53,138 nt of DNA, from contig JAQERH010000021.1 of assembly GCA_027698105.1 (NCBI GenBank), positions 1 through 53,138 on the forward strand, written 5' to 3'. Below, one piece after another: positions 41,872 to 51,141 of this stretch. Below the pieces are notes generated by a model that was given only the letters and a program-made list of their open reading frames with translations, searched no databases and had not been told where the DNA came from. Within the stretch, counting starts at the first letter, position 1, and every line of letters starts with the position of its first letter. The stretch is from Lachnospiraceae bacterium AM93-12TA (GTDB lineage: Bacteria > Bacillota > Clostridia > Lachnospirales > Lachnospiraceae). A program made the translations under genes and the position numbers.

Positions 41872-43180
41872 AATCTTCCTCCTCATTGCGTTTTAAAATA
41901 TACAGTCCCTGAACTACATTGAACACAATAAATGTGCTGAGAATAGAACTGCCGCCGTAGCTGACAAACGGCAGTGTCACTCCTGTGGAAGGGATAAATT
42001 TCGTCACTCCGCCAATCGTCAGAAACACCTGCACAATATACGTAGTTCCCAGTCCAAAGGCAATCAGCTTATAAAAAACAGCCTGCATTTTAGCGGCAAT
42101 CATCATAAACTGCATAAAACAGCCCAGACAGATCAGGATCAGGCAGATCGCGTAAATTCCTCCCATTTCCTCAGAAATGGCGGAAAAGACAAAGTCCTTC
42201 TCTACCACAGGAATTTTAGATGGCATTCCCTGGTAAAGTCCCATTCCAAACCATCCCCCTGTTCCGATAGCGAACAGAGACTGACTGATCTGGTATCCTT
42301 TTCCTGAAATATCGCTCCAGGGATCCAGCCACGCCTCTACCCTGGTTCTCACATGGGAAAACAGGTTGTAGGCAATCACAGCGGCTGCTGCTCCGCTGCC
42401 CGCCCCCAGCCCTAAATAGAGCCAGTTTCCTGTCGCCACAAACAACATCAGAAGATAAGTAACAAAGAATATCAGTGCGCTTCCCAGATCCTTGGACAGC
42501 ACCAGCACCAGCACATGAGCTGCGGCTACTGCCGTAGTGATCACTATCGTTCTAAAATCCACCGACCGGTAAAACATGGTAGCCACAAAAAATACAAAAC
42601 TGATTTTTACAAATTCTGACGGCTGGAAGGAAAAGCCCCCGATATTAATAGAAAGCTGTGCCCCGAATGCCGTATTTCCCATGATACATACGACTAACAG
42701 AAGAATCAGTCCGATACTTCCATAAATCCACGGGATCTTGGAAAGCTGCCACGCCCGATCCATAATAAATGGTATAATCATCGTGACAGCTGCTGCCACT
42801 GCTACGATGGCAAACTGCCTGACTGCCCGATCCATGGAAATCCTGGTCAGGATGATAAAGCTGGTGGACAGAAGCATACAGGCATTATTCAGGAGAAGTC
42901 TGGAAAGATTCCTGTAAAACAGTCGGTACAGTCCCATATACAGAAAGAAAAACAGCATCTGGGCTCCAAAAAACATCAGTGTCTTTTCATCCTCTGTACG
43001 CAGGTAAATAATCATGTACGCAAGAGTGTGAATCAGCACCATTACTACGTTTTGGAGGCGGCACAGGCGCCGTTTCCCCCACTCATCCCTGATTCCGAAA
43101 AAACGGAAATTGTAATAGGTGTAAATCGCAATTAATAGTATCACCAGATACTTAGATACATTTGTAATCAGATTCGCCAT
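41855..43180 (-). CDS. FtsW/RodA/SpoVE-family glycosyltransferase (SEDS protein)
   Basis: A 441-residue SEDS polymerase with about ten TM helices. The conserved Asp and motif LVLSKDLGSALIFFVTYLLML are present, as is the C-terminal STGVTLPFVSYGGSSILSTF. It links glycan strands in the outer leaflet, working with a class B PBP. Which process it serves (cell length, division or cortex) is not readable. It begins nine bases after the U32 peptidase stop and overlaps the PBP gene by 17 bases. The first 60 residues are less like other SEDS proteins. Confidence 0.94.
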   Translation of the reverse strand: MANLITNVSKYLVILLIAIYTYYNFRFFGIRDEWGKRRLCRLQNVVMVLIHTLAYMIIYLRTEDEKTLMFFGAQMLFFFLYMGLYRLFYRNLSRLLLNNACMLLSTSFIILTRISMDRAVRQFAIVAVAAAVTMIIPFIMDRAWQLSKIPWIYGSIGLILLLVVCIMGNTAFGAQLSINIGGFSFQPSEFVKISFVFFVATMFYRSVDFRTIVITTAVAAAHVLVLVLSKDLGSALIFFVTYLLMLFVATGNWLYLGLGAGSGAAAAVIAYNLFSHVRTRVEAWLDPWSDISGKGYQISQSLFAIGTGGWFGMGLYQGMPSKIPVVEKDFVFSAISEEMGGIYAICLILICLGCFMQFMMIAAKMQAVFYKLIAFGLGTTYIVQVFLTIGGVTKFIPSTGVTLPFVSYGGSSILSTFIVFNVVQGLYILKRNEEEDYDEEE

Positions 43181-43189
43181 AACGTCTAC

Positions 43190-45499
43190 CTACTCTGCTC
43201 CGCGCTTAAAATGACCTCTTGTAAATTCTCCGGACAGCTGGAAAGATTCCTCTCCTTCTTTTCTGGAGCTGAATTCCTCTGAGAAAGCGTTCAGTACCTC
43301 CCGGATCCGTTCCGGCTGTTCTGTTGTAAAGGAAAATCGGAGGACAGACGGCCCCAGTCTTTCAATCAGATTTCTGTCTGAAAGAAGGGACAGAGGACTG
43401 GAGTTATAAATCGTATTATAACAGAATCTGCAGTGATTCTTCACTGGAAATTCCTTGCCCTTCCGATCCTTCATCCACAGAAGTTCCGGCCTTTTCGTGC
43501 ATCCCTCCAGCGTCTTTTTCAGACACTGGGCAGTCACCATCATGGGAATGTTTCCGTATACCATCAGTTCCCCGCCGCAGATCCCCTTCTCTTCCAGTTC
43601 TCTGCTGTTCAGCTCCAACGGAGCCGTAAACCGAATCGCCTGCCCCGGAAGCATCTGTTCCATCCACTGTTCCGATAAATGGTTAAAGCTGTAAAGGCCA
43701 TGGTCAAACACAACAATTTTGGGTAAGAACACACCATCCCGTTTCCATCTGTCAATCAGCTCTGCCTCCTCCCAGGCTCTGATAACAGCTCCGTCAAAGC
43801 CAGCCTCGGAAAGTTCTCTCAGATGGGCATCAAAATACCGTTTCGCCTCTGTCCTGTAAATATGAGGCATCACAAGCAGACATTCCTTTCCCCTCTCATG
43901 GCAGCTGGAAACCGTCTTTTTCCAGCTCTCAGCCGGAAAGCCGGAAGCGTCGACAGAAACTGTGTCCGTCTCCTGAAAGGACAGGACCGTTTCCAGCCCT
44001 CCCGGTTCCTCCAGAGATACATGAAAGAAAAATCTCTTCTGTTCCCCCTGCTTCCCATTCTCACAGTCCATATTCCGAAGAGGAGCTGTCTCCTTTTCCT
44101 TTGCCTCCCTGTCTGGAGAAGGCTCCTGCCTTCTGAAGCGGTCGAGAATCTGGTTCTCCAGATTTGCAAAGGCACTTCTTCGAAGTTCATTCAACTCCTG
44201 CACCGGGATAAAGCAGTTTCCCTCTGTCTCCACCTGGAGAGATTTGAAATAAAACGGTACATTGCCAGTCTTATTCAGCTGTTTTTCGATGCGTTCTGCC
44301 GCCATAGGCTGATTTTTCGCCGTCTGAACACAGCTGCCCTGAACCTTGGCTTCTATCACCTCTCCAAAGCTTTTTGCCTGAACCTGAAGTCTTAAAGGCT
44401 CTCCCTCTGCAGCCCTGGCCCATCCCAGAACCGGCTCCTGCAGAGAAGCATTGACATAGGTCTTGTCTAAATAATCATACAGGGGGCGGTTTTCCTCCCG
44501 AAATGCCGGCTTCTCTCTAAGAACCACCATATCTCTGCCATTGTGCTCCCTGTAATAGCCCTCTGTCTGTCCGCCCCGGTCAAACAGATCCAGAAGAATC
44601 TTCCGATCCTCCGGATCCACCCGGTATCCGTTCCGGCCGCATTTCATATACTGATCCACATATTTTCTATAAACAGAAACTACGCCAGCCGTGTAGCGGG
44701 GACTCTTCATTCTTCCCTCAATTTTCAGTGAAAAGACACCAGCCTCCAGAATATCCGGCAGGATATCAAGGCTGCACAGATCTTTAAGGCTCAGAACATA
44801 CTTTTCATTTTTGCTGTTTAGCATGTCCTTCCCTCTTCTGACAGAAAATGGAAGACGGCAGGTCTGGGCGCACCGTCCCCTGTTTCCGCTCCTGCCTCCA
44901 ATGAGACTGCTGAAGAGGCACTGACCTGAGTAGCAGTAACAGAGCGCCCCATGGACAAAGCTTTCGATCTCAGCTCCTGTCTCCCTGTAGATCTCCTCTA
45001 TCTCCTCCAAAGAAAGCTCTCTGGCTGTGACAATTCTGGACGCTCCCATTCTGCCGATCAGGGCCGCTCCCGGCGCTCCTGTCACCGTCATCTGCGTGCT
45101 GGCATGTACATCCAGCCCTGGGAAATGCTGCTTTACAAAGGAAAAAACTCCCATATCCTGGACAATCACCGCGTCCAGTCCCTGCTTATAGTACGGAAGC
45201 AGATAGCTGTAAAGCTCCGACATCTCCCTCTCTTTTACAAGCGTGTTCACTGTCATGTAAATCCTGCAGCCGTGAAGGTGGGCATAATCGATGGCTTCCT
45301 TCATCCTGTCCTCATCCAGATTATCCGCATAGGCCCTGGCGCCGAATTTGTTTCCGCCGATATAAACTGCATCCGCTCCGGCAGCCACAGCGGCCTTCAT
45401 ACTTTCAAAAGATCCGGCCGGAGCCAGAATCTCTGCCCCTCTCTTTACCGTTTCCCTCCACCGCTGATCCTGTTCCTGTTTTTTGTCCTGGCTGTTCAT
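43190..45499 (-). CDS. Peptidase U32-family protein, long form with DUF3656
   Basis: A 769-residue protein of the U32 family with the N-terminal TIM-barrel core: ILAPAGSFESMKAAVAAGADAVYIG near residues 23-47. The U32 signature is ESFVHGALCYCYSGQCLFSS. It has the long DUF3656-type C-terminal extension (about 350-769) rather than ending at about 400. Relatives are RlhA, TrhP and other enzymes that hydroxylate RNA bases, so a role in tRNA or rRNA modification is likelier than proteolysis (inference). The ATG at 45499 has an AAAGGGA site. It is the first gene of the SEDS/PBP operon. Confidence 0.9.
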   Translation of the reverse strand: MNSQDKKQEQDQRWRETVKRGAEILAPAGSFESMKAAVAAGADAVYIGGNKFGARAYADNLDEDRMKEAIDYAHLHGCRIYMTVNTLVKEREMSELYSYLLPYYKQGLDAVIVQDMGVFSFVKQHFPGLDVHASTQMTVTGAPGAALIGRMGASRIVTARELSLEEIEEIYRETGAEIESFVHGALCYCYSGQCLFSSLIGGRSGNRGRCAQTCRLPFSVRRGKDMLNSKNEKYVLSLKDLCSLDILPDILEAGVFSLKIEGRMKSPRYTAGVVSVYRKYVDQYMKCGRNGYRVDPEDRKILLDLFDRGGQTEGYYREHNGRDMVVLREKPAFREENRPLYDYLDKTYVNASLQEPVLGWARAAEGEPLRLQVQAKSFGEVIEAKVQGSCVQTAKNQPMAAERIEKQLNKTGNVPFYFKSLQVETEGNCFIPVQELNELRRSAFANLENQILDRFRRQEPSPDREAKEKETAPLRNMDCENGKQGEQKRFFFHVSLEEPGGLETVLSFQETDTVSVDASGFPAESWKKTVSSCHERGKECLLVMPHIYRTEAKRYFDAHLRELSEAGFDGAVIRAWEEAELIDRWKRDGVFLPKIVVFDHGLYSFNHLSEQWMEQMLPGQAIRFTAPLELNSRELEEKGICGGELMVYGNIPMMVTAQCLKKTLEGCTKRPELLWMKDRKGKEFPVKNHCRFCYNTIYNSSPLSLLSDRNLIERLGPSVLRFSFTTEQPERIREVLNAFSEEFSSRKEGEESFQLSGEFTRGHFKRGAE

Positions 45500-45525
45500 T
45501 TTCGTCCCTTTCCATCTTACTTTTA

Positions 45526-45558
45526 AAAGGCTGATGCGCTCCACGCACATCAGCCTTT
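45526..45558 (-). terminator. Terminator between zapA and the U32 operon
   Basis: Inverted repeat AAGGCTGATG / CATCAGCCTT (45527-45536 with 45548-45557) with extra internal pairs; on the minus strand TTTTAAAAG follows. It lies between the zapA stop and the U32 start, so it may end zapA or attenuate the next genes. Confidence 0.6.
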
Positions 45559-45571
45559 CACCGCTGCTTCA

Positions 45572-46024
45572 CTATCCTTCTACGGAATCCTGGACCGTGG
45601 TCTTCGAATACTCTTCCTGCTCCTCTGCCTTTGCCAGTCTTTCCTCTCTGCCTGGAATTCGAATCATCAGCTCCTGAAGCTGTCTTCTCAAATCCTCCGC
45701 CTCTCTGTGGAGCGCTTCCAGCTTCATCTGTGTACTCACCAGCTCATGCTTTAAGCTGTAGGTTTCCTTCTCCAGATTCTGATTTTCATGTTCCAGACGG
45801 GCTGCATACTGCCTCTCTTTAAAATAATCGTCTGCCAGGTTTAAAAATGTCATCACAGACTTATAATCGTCACTCTGGCGCTGAAAACCTGGCTGACGCT
45901 GAAGCCCTGACATCTTTTCGTTAATATAACTGGCAATCTGCTGAAGGTAGCTTTCCTCCTCCGCTCCGCCTAATGTGTAAATTTTTCCGTTAATTAAAAC
46001 ATCTGTATAATTTTTGGAATCCAT
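45572..46024 (-). CDS. zapA: Cell division protein ZapA
   Basis: A 150-residue ZapA-type protein: the N-terminal globular part has YTDVLINGKIYTLGG, and the coiled coil (about 65-125) reads NLADDYFKERQYAARLEHENQNLEKE and onward. ZapA binds FtsZ and bundles the division ring. The ATG at 46024 has a GGAG site six bases away; the GTG at 46036 in the same frame is weaker. The C-terminal coiled coil is longer than in Gram-negative ZapA, usual for Firmicutes. Confidence 0.9.
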   Translation of the reverse strand: MDSKNYTDVLINGKIYTLGGAEEESYLQQIASYINEKMSGLQRQPGFQRQSDDYKSVMTFLNLADDYFKERQYAARLEHENQNLEKETYSLKHELVSTQMKLEALHREAEDLRRQLQELMIRIPGREERLAKAEEQEEYSKTTVQDSVEG

Positions 46025-46084
46025 AATTTTCTCCACTTTCGTTTTCTTACTGCTTCTCGTTTTCAGATATAGAATGTCATCTTC

Positions 46085-46112
46085 ATTATACCTGAATTTT
46101 CTATAAAAACAA
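46085..46112 (-). promoter_or_regulatory. Sigma-A promoter of zapA
   Basis: Minus-strand TTGTTT (46112-46107), a 16-base spacer and a perfect TATAAT (46090-46085), 60 bases before the start. Confidence 0.6.
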
Positions 46113-46137
46113 TAATTTTCTTTGGATTCCCTTTTTT

Positions 46138-47151
46138 CTAAGGTGTATTCTCCCCTGAATTCACAGGAATACCCAGATGGAGGTATGCTGCCTCTGTGGC
46201 GACTCTTCCCCTGGGCGTTCTGTTAATCAGGCCATTCATCAGCAGATACGGCTCATACACGTCCTCCAGAGTTCCTGCATCCTCTCCCAGACAGGCTGCC
46301 AGGGTTTCCAGTCCCACTGGCCCTCCGGAAAACTTCTGAATCAGGGCATTTAAAATCGCTCTGTCATTATTATCCAGTCCCAGTTTATCCACATCTAAAA
46401 TATCCAGGGCAAAATCTGCCACCGCTTTGGTAATAATCCCATCATACTTTACCTGGGCAAAATCCCGTACCCGCTTTAAAAGACGGTTGGCAAGTCTTGG
46501 CGTTCCTCTGGAGCGTCTGGCAATCTCAAACGCCCCCTCTTCCTCAATCTCTACCTGCATCACTTTGGCAGATCGCATCACAATCGTCTTCAGATCCTGG
46601 GGGGTATAAAAATCCATCTTCTGAATAATGCCGAACCGATCCCTGAGGGGCGCTGTCAGAAGCCCTGCACGCGTCGTAGCTCCTACCAGAGTAAACTTTG
46701 GAAGCTCCAGGCGGATGGAACGGGCGCTGGAATCCTTCCCCAGCATAATGTCGATGGCATAGTCCTCCATCGCCGGATACAGCACTTCCTCCACCTGGCG
46801 GTTCAGCCGGTGGATCTCGTCCACAAACAGCACGTCTCCCTCCGACAGACCGTTTAAAATAGCTGCAATCTCTCCCGGCTTTTCGATAGCAGGACCGGAG
46901 GTCACCTTCATATGAACGCCCATCTCATTGGCAATAATACCGCAGAGTGTCGTCTTTCCAAGACCAGGCGGGCCGTAAAACAGTACGTGATCCAGAGGCT
47001 CATTCCTGGACTTGGCGGCATCAATAAAAATCTTTAACGTGCCCTTGATCCGTTCCTGTCCTATATATTCCTCCAGAAGCTGCGGTCTCAGGCTTGTCTC
47101 TATTTTCCTGTCTTCTTCCGTCACATCAGTTGTTATAATCCTTCTGCTCAT
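46138..47151 (-). CDS. ruvB: Holliday junction branch migration ATPase RuvB
   Basis: A 337-residue AAA+ motor. Walker [10 protein letters not shown] is at residues 60-68, Walker B is DEIHRL, sensor 1 is the VGATTRAG stretch, and the C-terminal winged-helix domain ends with the [14 protein letters not shown] block. It drives branch migration in recombination and repair. It starts 18 bases after ruvA, in the usual ruvAB order. No ruvC is seen in the window, which is common in Firmicutes. Confidence 0.98.
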   Translation of the reverse strand: MSRRIITTDVTEEDRKIETSLRPQLLEEYIGQERIKGTLKIFIDAAKSRNEPLDHVLFYGPPGLGKTTLCGIIANEMGVHMKVTSGPAIEKPGEIAAILNGLSEGDVLFVDEIHRLNRQVEEVLYPAMEDYAIDIMLGKDSSARSIRLELPKFTLVGATTRAGLLTAPLRDRFGIIQKMDFYTPQDLKTIVMRSAKVMQVEIEEEGAFEIARRSRGTPRLANRLLKRVRDFAQVKYDGIITKAVADFALDILDVDKLGLDNNDRAILNALIQKFSGGPVGLETLAACLGEDAGTLEDVYEPYLLMNGLINRTPRGRVATEAAYLHLGIPVNSGENTP

Positions 47152-47169
47152 ATCTGCTTCCTTATCCTA

Positions 47170-47802
47170 TTACATAAATGCCAGAAATTTCAGAGAGGCC
47201 TTCAGCACAGCCTCAGCATCCATATTTTCTGTAAGCTCCACCTGCTTTACAGCCCTGGATGCCTCCAGATTGGAATAGCCCAGAGCCACCAGCGCATCCA
47301 CTGCCTCCCTGGCAGCCTCGGCGCTGAAGGCGGAGTTCTCCTGGGGAACATATCCGGAGGCTGTATCCGCCGGGCCAGAGATGGAAGTCAGCATTTCCTC
47401 CGCACTCACCTTGTCCTTTAAATCCAGAATAATCCTCTGAGCCGTCTTCGCCCCGATCCCCGGCGCCCTGGAAATCGCCTTGGCATCTCCAGTAAGAATA
47501 GCCAGGCGGAGATCGTCAGGTCTCAGCGTTCCCAAAAGCCCCATAGCTGCTTTTGGCCCGATTCCGTTCACTCCAATCAACTGCTTAAACATCTCGCGAT
47601 CCTGCCGGTTTAAAAATCCATACAGGCTCATAGCGTCTTCGCGCACCTGAAAATAGGTGTAAATCACAACCTCATTCCCCACAGCTCCTAAAAGCTCCAG
47701 GGCAGAGGCGGGCATAAAAATTCTGTATCCAATGGAACCGGCCTCCACCACTGCCGCGCCGTCCATCTTCTCTGCCAGAGTTCCTTTAATGTATGAAATC
47801 AC
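47170..47802 (-). CDS. ruvA: Holliday junction DNA helicase RuvA
   Basis: A 210-residue protein with the OB-fold start MISYIKGTLAEKM, the helix-hairpin-helix GVNGIGPKAAMGLLG, a second one (APGIGAKTAQRIILDLKDK), and the C-terminal RuvB-binding domain (ALVALGYSNLEASRAV). It binds the four-way junction. The start is a GTG at 47802 with an AAAGGAGAG site. A consensus promoter is found just upstream. Confidence 0.97.
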   Translation of the reverse strand: MISYIKGTLAEKMDGAAVVEAGSIGYRIFMPASALELLGAVGNEVVIYTYFQVREDAMSLYGFLNRQDREMFKQLIGVNGIGPKAAMGLLGTLRPDDLRLAILTGDAKAISRAPGIGAKTAQRIILDLKDKVSAEEMLTSISGPADTASGYVPQENSAFSAEAAREAVDALVALGYSNLEASRAVKQVELTENMDAEAVLKASLKFLAFM

Positions 47803-47828
47803 TGTCTTCTCTCCTTTTATCTCAGCCT

Positions 47829-47857
47829 ATCATACCATATGGCCTGTGCCAATGCAA
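47829..47857 (-). promoter_or_regulatory. Sigma-A promoter of ruvAB
   Basis: Minus-strand TTGCAT (47857-47852), a 17-base spacer and TATGAT (47834-47829), 27 bases before the GTG. Confidence 0.65.
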
Positions 47858-47898
47858 GATTTTTAATCGAACAAATATTCTCCCTCCCTGATTTCTTC

Positions 47899-47928
47899 TT
47901 GTAAATTTGTGCTTTTTTGTCATATAAT
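47899..47928 (+). promoter_or_regulatory. Sigma-A promoter of the YprB-like gene
   Basis: TTGTAA (47899-47904), an 18-base spacer and a perfect TATAAT (47923-47928), 29 bases before the GTG at 47958. Confidence 0.6.
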
Positions 47929-47957
47929 AGCAGAAACACGATGAGGAGGAATCTGCT

Positions 47958-49100
47958 GTGATTACCATAAAAAAACATCTGGAACTGCCGGAGTCCTATC
48001 CCCTTTCCCGGATTGGAGAGCCGGAGCAGCTTCTGTTTTTTGATATCGAAACGACCGGCCTGTCCGCCGATTATTCCCAGCTCTACCTGATTGGATGTGT
48101 CTTCTGCCGAGACAACGCCTGGCACCTGATTCAGTGGTTTGCCGACACAGAAGACAGCGAAAGACAGATGCTTCTCTCCTTCTTTGAATTTCTGAAGGAT
48201 TTCTCCTGCCTGGTTCACTTTAACGGAGACAGCTTCGACATTCCATATATTCAGAAGCGGTGCGCCGTTCTGGGCCTTGACTGCAGTTTTTCCGAGCAGT
48301 CCAGCTTTGATATCTACAAAAAAATAAAGCCCTTTAAAAATCTTCTGGGCTTTGAAAATGTAAAACAGAAAACCATCGAACGGTTTCTGGGTATAGACAG
48401 GGAGGACCGCTTTTCCGGCGGACAGCTCATTGGCGTGTACGAAAAATATCTGGCTTCCAAAAATCAGGCTCTGTACGATCTGCTGATGCTTCACAATGAA
48501 GAGGATCTGAAGGGAATGCCGGCTGTCCTTCCCATTCTCTCCTATCCTGATTTCTTCCGGATGCCCTTCACTCCGGCGGGCTGGGAAGAGACCTCTGTCA
48601 CAGACGCCTTTGGAAATCAGGAACCGCTTCTCTGCCTGTTTTATGAAAGTACGGTAACCCTTTTGTCTCCCCTAAAGGCAGAGTCCTATCCCTTCGCCCT
48701 GGAAGCAGACAAAAACCGGCTGTGCCTGAAAATATCCCTGTTTTGCGGAGAAATGAAACGGTTTTATCCCAATTATAAAGACTACTACTACCTGATCTAT
48801 GAGGATACCGCAGTTCACAAAAGTATCGGTGAGTATGTGGAACGGTCTGCCAGAAAAAAGGCCACAGCCAGAACCTGCTACACAAAAACAGAAGGTCTGT
48901 TTCTGCCCCAGCCGTCGCCTGTTTTCCCGGAATACGTCAAAAAAGACTATTCCGACCGCCTTACCTATGTGCCCTGCAGCAGGGAGCTTTTAGACAGGCT
49001 CTGCCCTTCCGGATCTGCAGACTCCGGCAGACAGCCAGAGGAGCTTCCGCTTCAATACCTGAGCTCTGTCCTGAAGCTGTTCGGCCTCTCCTGCAGCTGA
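47958..49100 (+). CDS. YprB-like ribonuclease H-fold (DEDD) nuclease
   Basis: A 380-residue protein with the DEDD exonuclease core: FFDIETTGL (about 27-35), LVHFNGDSFDIPYIQKRC, and the later LLMLHNEEDLKGM with Asp/Glu residues for two metals. The C-terminal 180 residues are a beta-rich region without a clear family. YprB-type proteins are found next to repair and recombination genes and may process structured DNA or RNA. The start is a GTG with an AGGAGGA site. A large frame on the other strand here is a shadow. Confidence 0.85.
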   Translation: MITIKKHLELPESYPLSRIGEPEQLLFFDIETTGLSADYSQLYLIGCVFCRDNAWHLIQWFADTEDSERQMLLSFFEFLKDFSCLVHFNGDSFDIPYIQKRCAVLGLDCSFSEQSSFDIYKKIKPFKNLLGFENVKQKTIERFLGIDREDRFSGGQLIGVYEKYLASKNQALYDLLMLHNEEDLKGMPAVLPILSYPDFFRMPFTPAGWEETSVTDAFGNQEPLLCLFYESTVTLLSPLKAESYPFALEADKNRLCLKISLFCGEMKRFYPNYKDYYYLIYEDTAVHKSIGEYVERSARKKATARTCYTKTEGLFLPQPSPVFPEYVKKDYSDRLTYVPCSRELLDRLCPSGSADSGRQPEELPLQYLSSVLKLFGLSCS

Positions 49101-49108
49101 AACTAATT

Positions 49109-49654
49109 CTAATAGCTTCCCTTCCTCAGCAGATGGCGGATATAGGCAAAGGTTTTCCTCTCTCCGTACTGTTTCAGCATCAGAAGCAGCCTCTCTAAAA
49201 GAGCCCTCGTCTCCGGGTGCATCACCAGATAATCCTTCCCCTTGGCATAATACTCCCAGGGGGAAGCGTCCGTATAATCCTTTCCCTTGTAAACCTTTGA
49301 GGCAGCAATCCGATCCATTACCATCTCAATCACATAGTTGAGCGGCATCTTGTTTCCTATCAGCCCCCTGGCCTTGTCCGGTGCAAAGTCGATCCAATAT
49401 TCAAAATGGTGCTTATTTCTTCCCTTGTGGTGGAGCCAGGCAGCTGAATATCCCCGAACCTCCTTTTCTGCCGCATTGGGGCTTCTCGTTCCCTGATAAT
49501 ACCTGACTCCTGTCCGGAATTCCTCCCAGGAATATTTTGATAAGTCATGGAGCAGTCCCTGCCTGTAAAGCCCTACCCGGAAGCAGTTTTCCATCACCAT
49601 GATTTTGTGCTTTGTAATGGTCCTAAAATGGCCGACTGCATTGTGCAGGTTCAT
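49109..49654 (-). CDS. DUF5662 protein, HD-like
   Basis: A 181-residue protein rich in histidines: GLLHDLSKYSWEEF near residue 34 and AAWLHHKGRNKHHFEYWID near residue 75. The His-Asp pairs look like a metal site of an HD-type hydrolase. The family (DUF5662) has no known function. A consensus promoter and an AAAGGAGGA site precede the start. Confidence 0.85.
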   Translation of the reverse strand: MNLHNAVGHFRTITKHKIMVMENCFRVGLYRQGLLHDLSKYSWEEFRTGVRYYQGTRSPNAAEKEVRGYSAAWLHHKGRNKHHFEYWIDFAPDKARGLIGNKMPLNYVIEMVMDRIAASKVYKGKDYTDASPWEYYAKGKDYLVMHPETRALLERLLLMLKQYGERKTFAYIRHLLRKGSY

Positions 49655-49738
49655 CTCTCATCCTCCTTTTTTCATCCTTTCCCTGCAGTCCGAAAGTCCT
49701 TATAAGCAGGCATCTCTCAGACTGGAAAACTACAGATA

Positions 49739-49767
49739 ATTCTAGCACATTTACAATCCAGGCGCAA
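49739..49767 (-). promoter_or_regulatory. Sigma-A promoter of the DUF5662 gene
   Basis: Minus-strand TTGCGC (49767-49762), a 17-base spacer and TAGAAT (49744-49739), 84 bases before the start. Confidence 0.5.
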
Positions 49768-49823
49768 ATGTCAATTCCGTTTGAACTTTGTTTTGATTTT
49801 TTTTGGCTTTATTATAAAATGAT

Positions 49824-49852
49824 TTGACACCCTTTTCAAACTATGATATTCT
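49824..49852 (+). promoter_or_regulatory. Sigma-A promoter of the cold-shock gene
   Basis: TTGACA (49824-49829), a 17-base spacer and TATTCT (49847-49852). The leader to the ATG at 49910 is about 50 bases, shorter than that of cold-induced cspA in E. coli. Confidence 0.75.
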
Positions 49853-49909
49853 TGAAGCAGGCTTTTAATAATCAAGCCTTAACATTTTTCATTATCTTGG
49901 AGGTTTATT

Positions 49910-50110
49910 ATGCACAAAGGTACAGTAAAGTGGTTCAATAACCAGAAGGGCTACGGATTTATCTGTGACGAGGAAGGCAACGATGTTTTCGTTCACTATT
50001 CCGGTCTGAACATGGACGGTTTCAAATCCCTTGACGAGGGCGCTCAGGTAGAGTTCGAGGTAGTCAACGGAGCCAAGGGACCACAGGCTACTAATGTAAC
50101 TAAGCTCTAA
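49910..50110 (+). CDS. Cold-shock domain protein (CspA family)
   Basis: A 66-residue single cold-shock domain: [12 protein letters not shown] (RNP1) and DVFVHYSGL (RNP2). It binds single-stranded RNA or DNA and acts as an RNA chaperone. A TTGGAGG ribosome site precedes the ATG. It is monocistronic, between a consensus promoter and a bidirectional terminator. Confidence 0.96.
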   Translation: MHKGTVKWFNNQKGYGFICDEEGNDVFVHYSGLNMDGFKSLDEGAQVEFEVVNGAKGPQATNVTKL

Positions 50111-50202
50111 TCATTATACCTCTTTCCAGTGTACCTGTTTCCAATCTATATATTTACACCTATATTTTGTGAATAAGCTATATTTGAATTAAGTAGATGA
50201 TT

Positions 50203-50241
50203 AAAAAAAGGACTGTCAGCTTCTGCTGATAGTCCTTTTTT
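50203..50241 (+). terminator. Bidirectional terminator between csp and hslO
   Basis: A strong stem (AAAAAAAGGACTGTCAGC at 50203-50220 with its partner at 50225-50241, one mismatch), loop TTCT, with A-run and T-run on the two sides. It ends both convergent genes. Confidence 0.9.
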
Positions 50242-50256
50242 CAATGGTACTATATT

Positions 50257-51138
50257 CTAGCGCACTGCTTTATTTAACAGTTCCTTCAGTTCCTCTACAG
50301 AAAAGGTATAGTTGTGATTACAGAAATGACAGTTCACCTCTATTTCCTTTCCCTCGTCGATCATATCCTGAAGCTCCTTTTTCCCGATGCTGATGAGGGC
50401 CTTCTCTACCCGGCCTTTGTCACAATTGCAGTAAAACTTCACTGGCATCTGTTCAAGAATTTCCAGCCCAAACTCTCCTAATATATATTCCAGAATCTGC
50501 TCCGGAGTCTTTCCCTCGTCCAGAAGAGCTGTGATAGGCTTCAGTTCCTTCAGCTTCTCCTCCAGCTTGTCAATAACCTCATCGGAAGCCCCCGGAAGCA
50601 GCTGGATAATAAATCCTCCTGCCTGGCGCACTGTATTGTCCTTATTCATCAGAACACCCAGGGCAACAGAGGAAGGAGTCTGCTCAGAGGTGGCATAATA
50701 GTAGGTCAAATCCTCTGCAATCTCTCCGCTGACGAGAATCGTCTGGCCTACATACGGTTCCTTCAGGCCAATGTCACGGATGACATTTAACACTCCGATT
50801 CCCAGCGCACCGCCTACATCCAGCTTGCCCTGGGCATTCGGAGGAAGCATTACTTCCGGATGAAAAGCATAGCCCTTCACATTGCCTGCTCTGTCTGCCG
50901 TTACTGTCAGGCCTCCGATGGGGCCGTCTCCTTCTGCCCGGAGAGTCAGAAGATCCTTCTCTCCCTTCATCATACTTCCCATCATGGCCCCGGCTGTTAA
51001 AAGTCTTCCCAGGGCTGCCGTAGCAACCGGGCTGGTATTGTGATTTTTCCTGGCTGTTTCCACCGTATCTCTGGAGGTGGCTGCAAAAGCTCTGATCTGT
51101 CCTTCTGCCGCCGTCGCTCTTACCATATAATCTGTCAT
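50257..51138 (-). CDS. hslO: Redox-controlled chaperone Hsp33
   Basis: A 293-residue Hsp33. The C-terminal zinc site has C237-x-C239 and C270-x2-C273, the four cysteines that form disulfides on oxidation and switch on holdase activity. The N-terminal fold shows RATAAEGQIRAFAATS and GVLMNKDN in the core. The start follows the methyltransferase stop by three bases, so the two are one operon. It protects unfolding proteins in oxidative and heat stress. Confidence 0.95.
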   Translation of the reverse strand: MTDYMVRATAAEGQIRAFAATSRDTVETARKNHNTSPVATAALGRLLTAGAMMGSMMKGEKDLLTLRAEGDGPIGGLTVTADRAGNVKGYAFHPEVMLPPNAQGKLDVGGALGIGVLNVIRDIGLKEPYVGQTILVSGEIAEDLTYYYATSEQTPSSVALGVLMNKDNTVRQAGGFIIQLLPGASDEVIDKLEEKLKELKPITALLDEGKTPEQILEYILGEFGLEILEQMPVKFYCNCDKGRVEKALISIGKKELQDMIDEGKEIEVNCHFCNHNYTFSVEELKELLNKAVR

Positions 51139-51141
51139 TGT

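Noticed and set aside
47817..48494. Minus-strand frame opposite the YprB-like gene
   Set aside because: The plus frame carries clear DEDD nuclease motifs; the minus frame has none.
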